Shown here: in pieces, positions 62,419-64,000 of the stretch
How the letters are laid out: each line of letters opens with the position of its first letter
Numbering within the stretch: position 1 is the first letter of the stretch
Assembly (NCBI GenBank): GCA_021397835.1
Contig: JAJFZO010000087.1
Span: forward strand, 5,394,001-5,458,000
Direction of reading: 5' to 3'
Length of the DNA stretch: 64,000 nucleotides
Source of the DNA: Moringa oleifera
Lineage: Eukaryota; Streptophyta; Magnoliopsida; Brassicales; Moringaceae
Translations under genes and position numbers: made by a program
The notes under the pieces: model-generated
The model's input: only the letters and a program-made list of their open reading frames with translations
Told to the model about the DNA's origin: nothing
The model's database searches: none

Positions 62419-63672
62419 ATGAGGAAAACCCAGATGGAAGCTCCAGGCAATAATCAAGGCACCACAGACCACCATCTCCGCGGCCAAAAACAGGAAGCTC
62501 CGCTGCAGCCACACACAGGACCACATGGGTCTACTCAGGCCCCAGCTCATGCCCATCCCCATGTCCCATTCATGGCGGGCTCCATCTCCTCCCAACCACT
62601 CCCCACTACTTCATCTTCCACTTCCAGCACTCTCACCACCACCACCACCACCACCACCAAACCAGCCCCGAAGAGACCTTCCAAGGACCGCCACACCAAG
62701 GTTGACGGCCGCGGGCGCCGCATCCGCATGCCCGCCATCTGCGCCGCCAGAGTCTTCCAGCTTACCAGAGAATTAGGCCACAAATCCGACGGCGAAACCA
62801 TAGAATGGCTTTTGCAGCAAGCGGAGCCCGCAATCATCGCCGCCACTGGCACCGGCACCATCCCCGCTAATTTCTCCACACTAAACGTTTCTTTACGCAG
62901 CAGTGGTACCACTATCTCTGCTCCGCCTTCCAAATCAGCCCCTCTTTCCTTTCACAACGCTTCCCTGTCTTTATACGACGGAAACGGAGGCGACGCACGA
63001 AAATTCCTTAACAGTACTGGCGCCGCCATGCTAGGGTTCCATCACCAGTTGTACCCGCAAATCTTGAATTCCGATTGCTCTTTGAGAAATGCCAGCGAAA
63101 ATTGCTTAACAAAGTCCTACAGAGAAGATCTTTTCAAAGAATCATCCCAAAACAACCCAAACAGTGAACCCGGTGGTGGCAGTGGCGACAACTCCCCCCC
63201 AGCTGCTAAACCACTGAGACCCGGAGTTCAAGACCAAGAACCCAGTTCGGTTCGGTCAGCCAACGTCGTTCCGGCTCCGGCTATGTGGGCAGTTGCACCG
63301 GCTACCACGAACGGTGGAAACGCTTTCTGGATGCTTCCGGTGGGTAGTGGGGCTGCCAGCTCAGCTACGGTCCCTGAACCCCAGATGTGGACGTTTCCAG
63401 CGCATTACTCAGGCGGAGGCCGGGTCAACCCAGTTCAGTTTGGCTCAATGCTAGTGCAGCAGCCAATGGGAGGTCAGCAGCTGGGGTTAGGAGTCGCAGA
63501 GAGTAATCTGGGTATTCTGGGTGGCGTCACTGGTTACAACAGCAGTAGGGTTGGGTTAGGAATGAACTTGGAGCACCACAACAACCACCACCACCAACAA
63601 CACCACCATCAACAAGACAACCAGCCTCAAGCCAGTGATAGTGGAGATGAAAACCCTACAGGTTCTCAATAA
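62419..63672 (+). CDS. class I TCP transcription factor
   Basis: An intronless gene of 417 codons from the first ATG, or 412 from the next one at 62434. A frame extension to 62380 has no ATG. The N-terminus is His/Pro/Ser/Thr-rich with a run of eight or so Thr. The TCP domain spans about residues 89-150: [20 protein letters not shown], then [20 protein letters not shown] and [12 protein letters not shown]. The short basic region is that of class I (PCF-type). Cys-20 of the domain (AIC) is present, a residue reported to make DNA binding of class I TCPs redox-sensitive. [18 protein letters not shown] follows, as in the TCP8/14/15/22 relatives. The C-terminus is Gly- and Gln-rich with a His/Gln/Asn run near the end. 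Class I TCPs bind GTGGGNCC-type sites in the nucleus and act in growth and hormone responses. The exact orthologue is not assigned. Confidence 0.95.
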   Translation: MRKTQMEAPGNNQGTTDHHLRGQKQEAPLQPHTGPHGSTQAPAHAHPHVPFMAGSISSQPLPTTSSSTSSTLTTTTTTTTKPAPKRPSKDRHTKVDGRGRRIRMPAICAARVFQLTRELGHKSDGETIEWLLQQAEPAIIAATGTGTIPANFSTLNVSLRSSGTTISAPPSKSAPLSFHNASLSLYDGNGGDARKFLNSTGAAMLGFHHQLYPQILNSDCSLRNASENCLTKSYREDLFKESSQNNPNSEPGGGSGDNSPPAAKPLRPGVQDQEPSSVRSANVVPAPAMWAVAPATTNGGNAFWMLPVGSGAASSATVPEPQMWTFPAHYSGGGRVNPVQFGSMLVQQPMGGQQLGLGVAESNLGILGGVTGYNSSRVGLGMNLEHHNNHHHQQHHHQQDNQPQASDSGDENPTGSQ

Positions 63673-64000
63673 TATCAAATCTAGTTCCTCCTTTTTTTTT
63701 CTGAGCTTTTCCTAATTAATCTTTTTTTTTTCCTTTGGGATTTTTTGGTTTCTTTTCTCCTTTTGATTCTCCACTGTAAATGTGTTCTTAGGCTACTCCT
63801 GATTGCTGATTTTCAGTTGTGTTCTTCTTTACCCAGAAATGGAGTTTCTGTAATATTTGGCCTATCAAACCATTCAAACAAGAAGAAATTAATTAAAGAA
63901 AGAAAGCATAAATGGATTGATTTCTTGTGAGTTTGGTGTTGTACAACTTGCAAGTTAGTGACATTAATAAATTAACACAAAAAGCTCTAACATTTTCTTA
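63673..64000 (+). other. 3' region of the TCP gene
   Basis: T-rich sequence with no further gene. ATTAATAAATTAA at about 63962-63974 holds an AATAAA that could serve as poly(A) signal. Confidence 0.5.

Noticed and set aside
1..64000. CRISPR arrays, rRNA or canonical tRNA genes, prokaryotic-type operons
   Set aside because: None seen. The short repeats present are microsatellites, minisatellites or transposon parts in a plant nuclear context.

Overview
The window is nuclear DNA of a flowering plant, very probably a core eudicot. It is AT-rich, with GT-AG introns, poly(A)-type 3' ends and plant-only families: a SAUR, a GH100 alkaline/neutral invertase and a class I TCP factor. Species cannot be fixed from the sequence alone. 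Only three genes look intact and all are on the + strand: SAUR (38622-38888), a four-exon cytosolic-type invertase (CDS 53090-58528, 557 aa by my splice model) and a TCP transcription factor (62419-63672).

The left 35.7 kb is mostly decayed mobile DNA. From about 800 to 17415 lies an array of one LTR element family that carries only gag (capsid domain plus zinc knuckle) and a retropepsin-like domain, with no reverse transcriptase or integrase seen. Two units are on the + strand (800-4285). They meet, head-on inside an LTR at about 4285, a run of five tandem units on the - strand (4286-17415). Each unit is about 2.48 kb: an LTR of about 0.85 kb and an internal part of about 1.63 kb. Neighbouring units share an LTR. 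Primer sites resemble the initiator-Met tRNA type.

From about 20860 to 35690 there are two related Mutator-like (MULE) elements in direct tandem, offset by about 7.0 kb. Each carries a transposase remnant on the - strand and, tail-to-tail on the + strand, a captured DUF1985/Ulp1-protease gene remnant. The two copies have lost different catalytic residues. The second copy lacks the DUF1985 exon because its left end lies inside a 33-bp minisatellite.

From 38.9 to 51.2 kb is AT-rich intergenic DNA with a decayed Ptta/En/Spm-type transposase remnant (about 44.3-45.85 kb) and a weak tRNA-derived SINE candidate. The right end holds the invertase and the TCP gene, separated by about 3.7 kb of AT-rich spacer. 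The three intact genes are independent plant genes and do not form an operon.
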